Shown here in pieces: positions 63,971 to 64,000 of a stretch of DNA of 64,000 bases. The stretch comes from an uncultured bacterium. Its GTDB lineage: Bacteria > Verrucomicrobiota > Lentisphaeria > Victivallales > UBA1829. The notes beneath the pieces were generated by a model. That model did no database searches and was not told the DNA's origin. It worked only from the letters and a program-made list of their open reading frames with translations. Where the stretch lies: contig CACYHQ010000005.1 in the NCBI GenBank assembly GCA_902774245.1, forward strand, positions 62,001 to 126,000, in the 5' to 3' direction. Every line of letters starts with the position of its first letter. The first letter of the stretch is position 1. Position numbers and translations under genes: made by a program.

Positions 63971-64000
63971 GATGAAACAGAGCCTTTGAATGGAAAAATG

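Overview
Overall character. This is a GC-rich, densely coded bacterial chromosome segment that looks like an anaerobic, plant-polysaccharide-degrading member of the PVC group, most plausibly Lentisphaerae/Victivallales or a relative (inference). The basis is a Chlamydia/Bacteroidetes-style V-type ATPase operon (E, DUF2764, A, B, D, I, K), arabinoxylan-degrading secreted enzymes (GH43, GH51, GH10), a thiazole synthase of the sulfide-dependent (His) type, diderm markers (secretin, LPS-kinase-like protein, Prc protease) and DAP/peptidoglycan genes. No tRNA, rRNA, CRISPR array, insertion sequence or prophage was recognised. Many promoters share one architecture: a TTG-starting -35 box, about 17 bp, then a TATATT-like -10 box.

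Layout. 1-3.3 kb: leuS followed by a partial Fe-alcohol dehydrogenase (minus). 3.5-8.2 kb: a two-gene arabinosidase operon (tandem GH43, then a GH51 with a half-propeller). 8.4-15 kb: an accessory island with low GC in its centre, holding two paralogous surface proteins, a decayed third copy, a 995-residue repeat protein and a chimeric gene fragment. 15-18.1 kb: a RpiB-GlyA fusion gene and serS. 18.2-25.6 kb: a repeat hairpin, a hypothetical gene, glnB-amtB behind a sigma-54 promoter, a GH10 xylanase, and a histidine kinase-NtrC-HIT operon that could supply the sigma-54 activator. 25.9-34.7 kb: a double-MarR regulator, a DJ-1-like protein, a LysM/transpeptidase-like protein, accA-GNAT-murI, a membrane glycosyltransferase-like protein, a Gly-Met-Phe repeat protein and a small membrane protein. 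34.8-37.7 kb: gcvH-like and LOG genes, then a TPP riboswitch with thi4-thiE. 37.9-46.9 kb: nitroreductase-ferredoxin, the V-ATPase operon and a zinc-ribbon protein. 47-51.4 kb: Prc protease, two small unknowns and a WaaP-like kinase. 51.9-57 kb: a secretin-MacA-MacB operon. 57.2-61.8 kb: dapF-dapA, then a leader peptide/attenuator-like region before an XRE-cupin-acyl-CoA-synthetase fusion. 61.9-64 kb: YjbQ, a small HTH-like protein with operator-like palindromes, and a membrane zinc-ribbon protein.

Most interesting points. (1) The four-gene operon at 51.9-57 kb pairs a secretin with a MacAB-type ABC transporter, where a TolC-like channel would be expected. (2) The fusion of a DNA-binding XRE-cupin regulator to an acyl-CoA synthetase sits behind a 46-codon leader ORF and two mutually exclusive hairpins. 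(3) Several proteins keep their fold but lack the defining residue: GcvH (lipoyl Lys to Ser), the L,D-transpeptidase (Cys to Tyr), the DJ-1 protein (Cys to Arg), the LPS-kinase-like protein (catalytic Asp to Ala) and PII (T-loop Tyr absent). (4) Two intergenic hairpins are built from 9-bp repeats, and a dispersed palindromic repeat has three copies.
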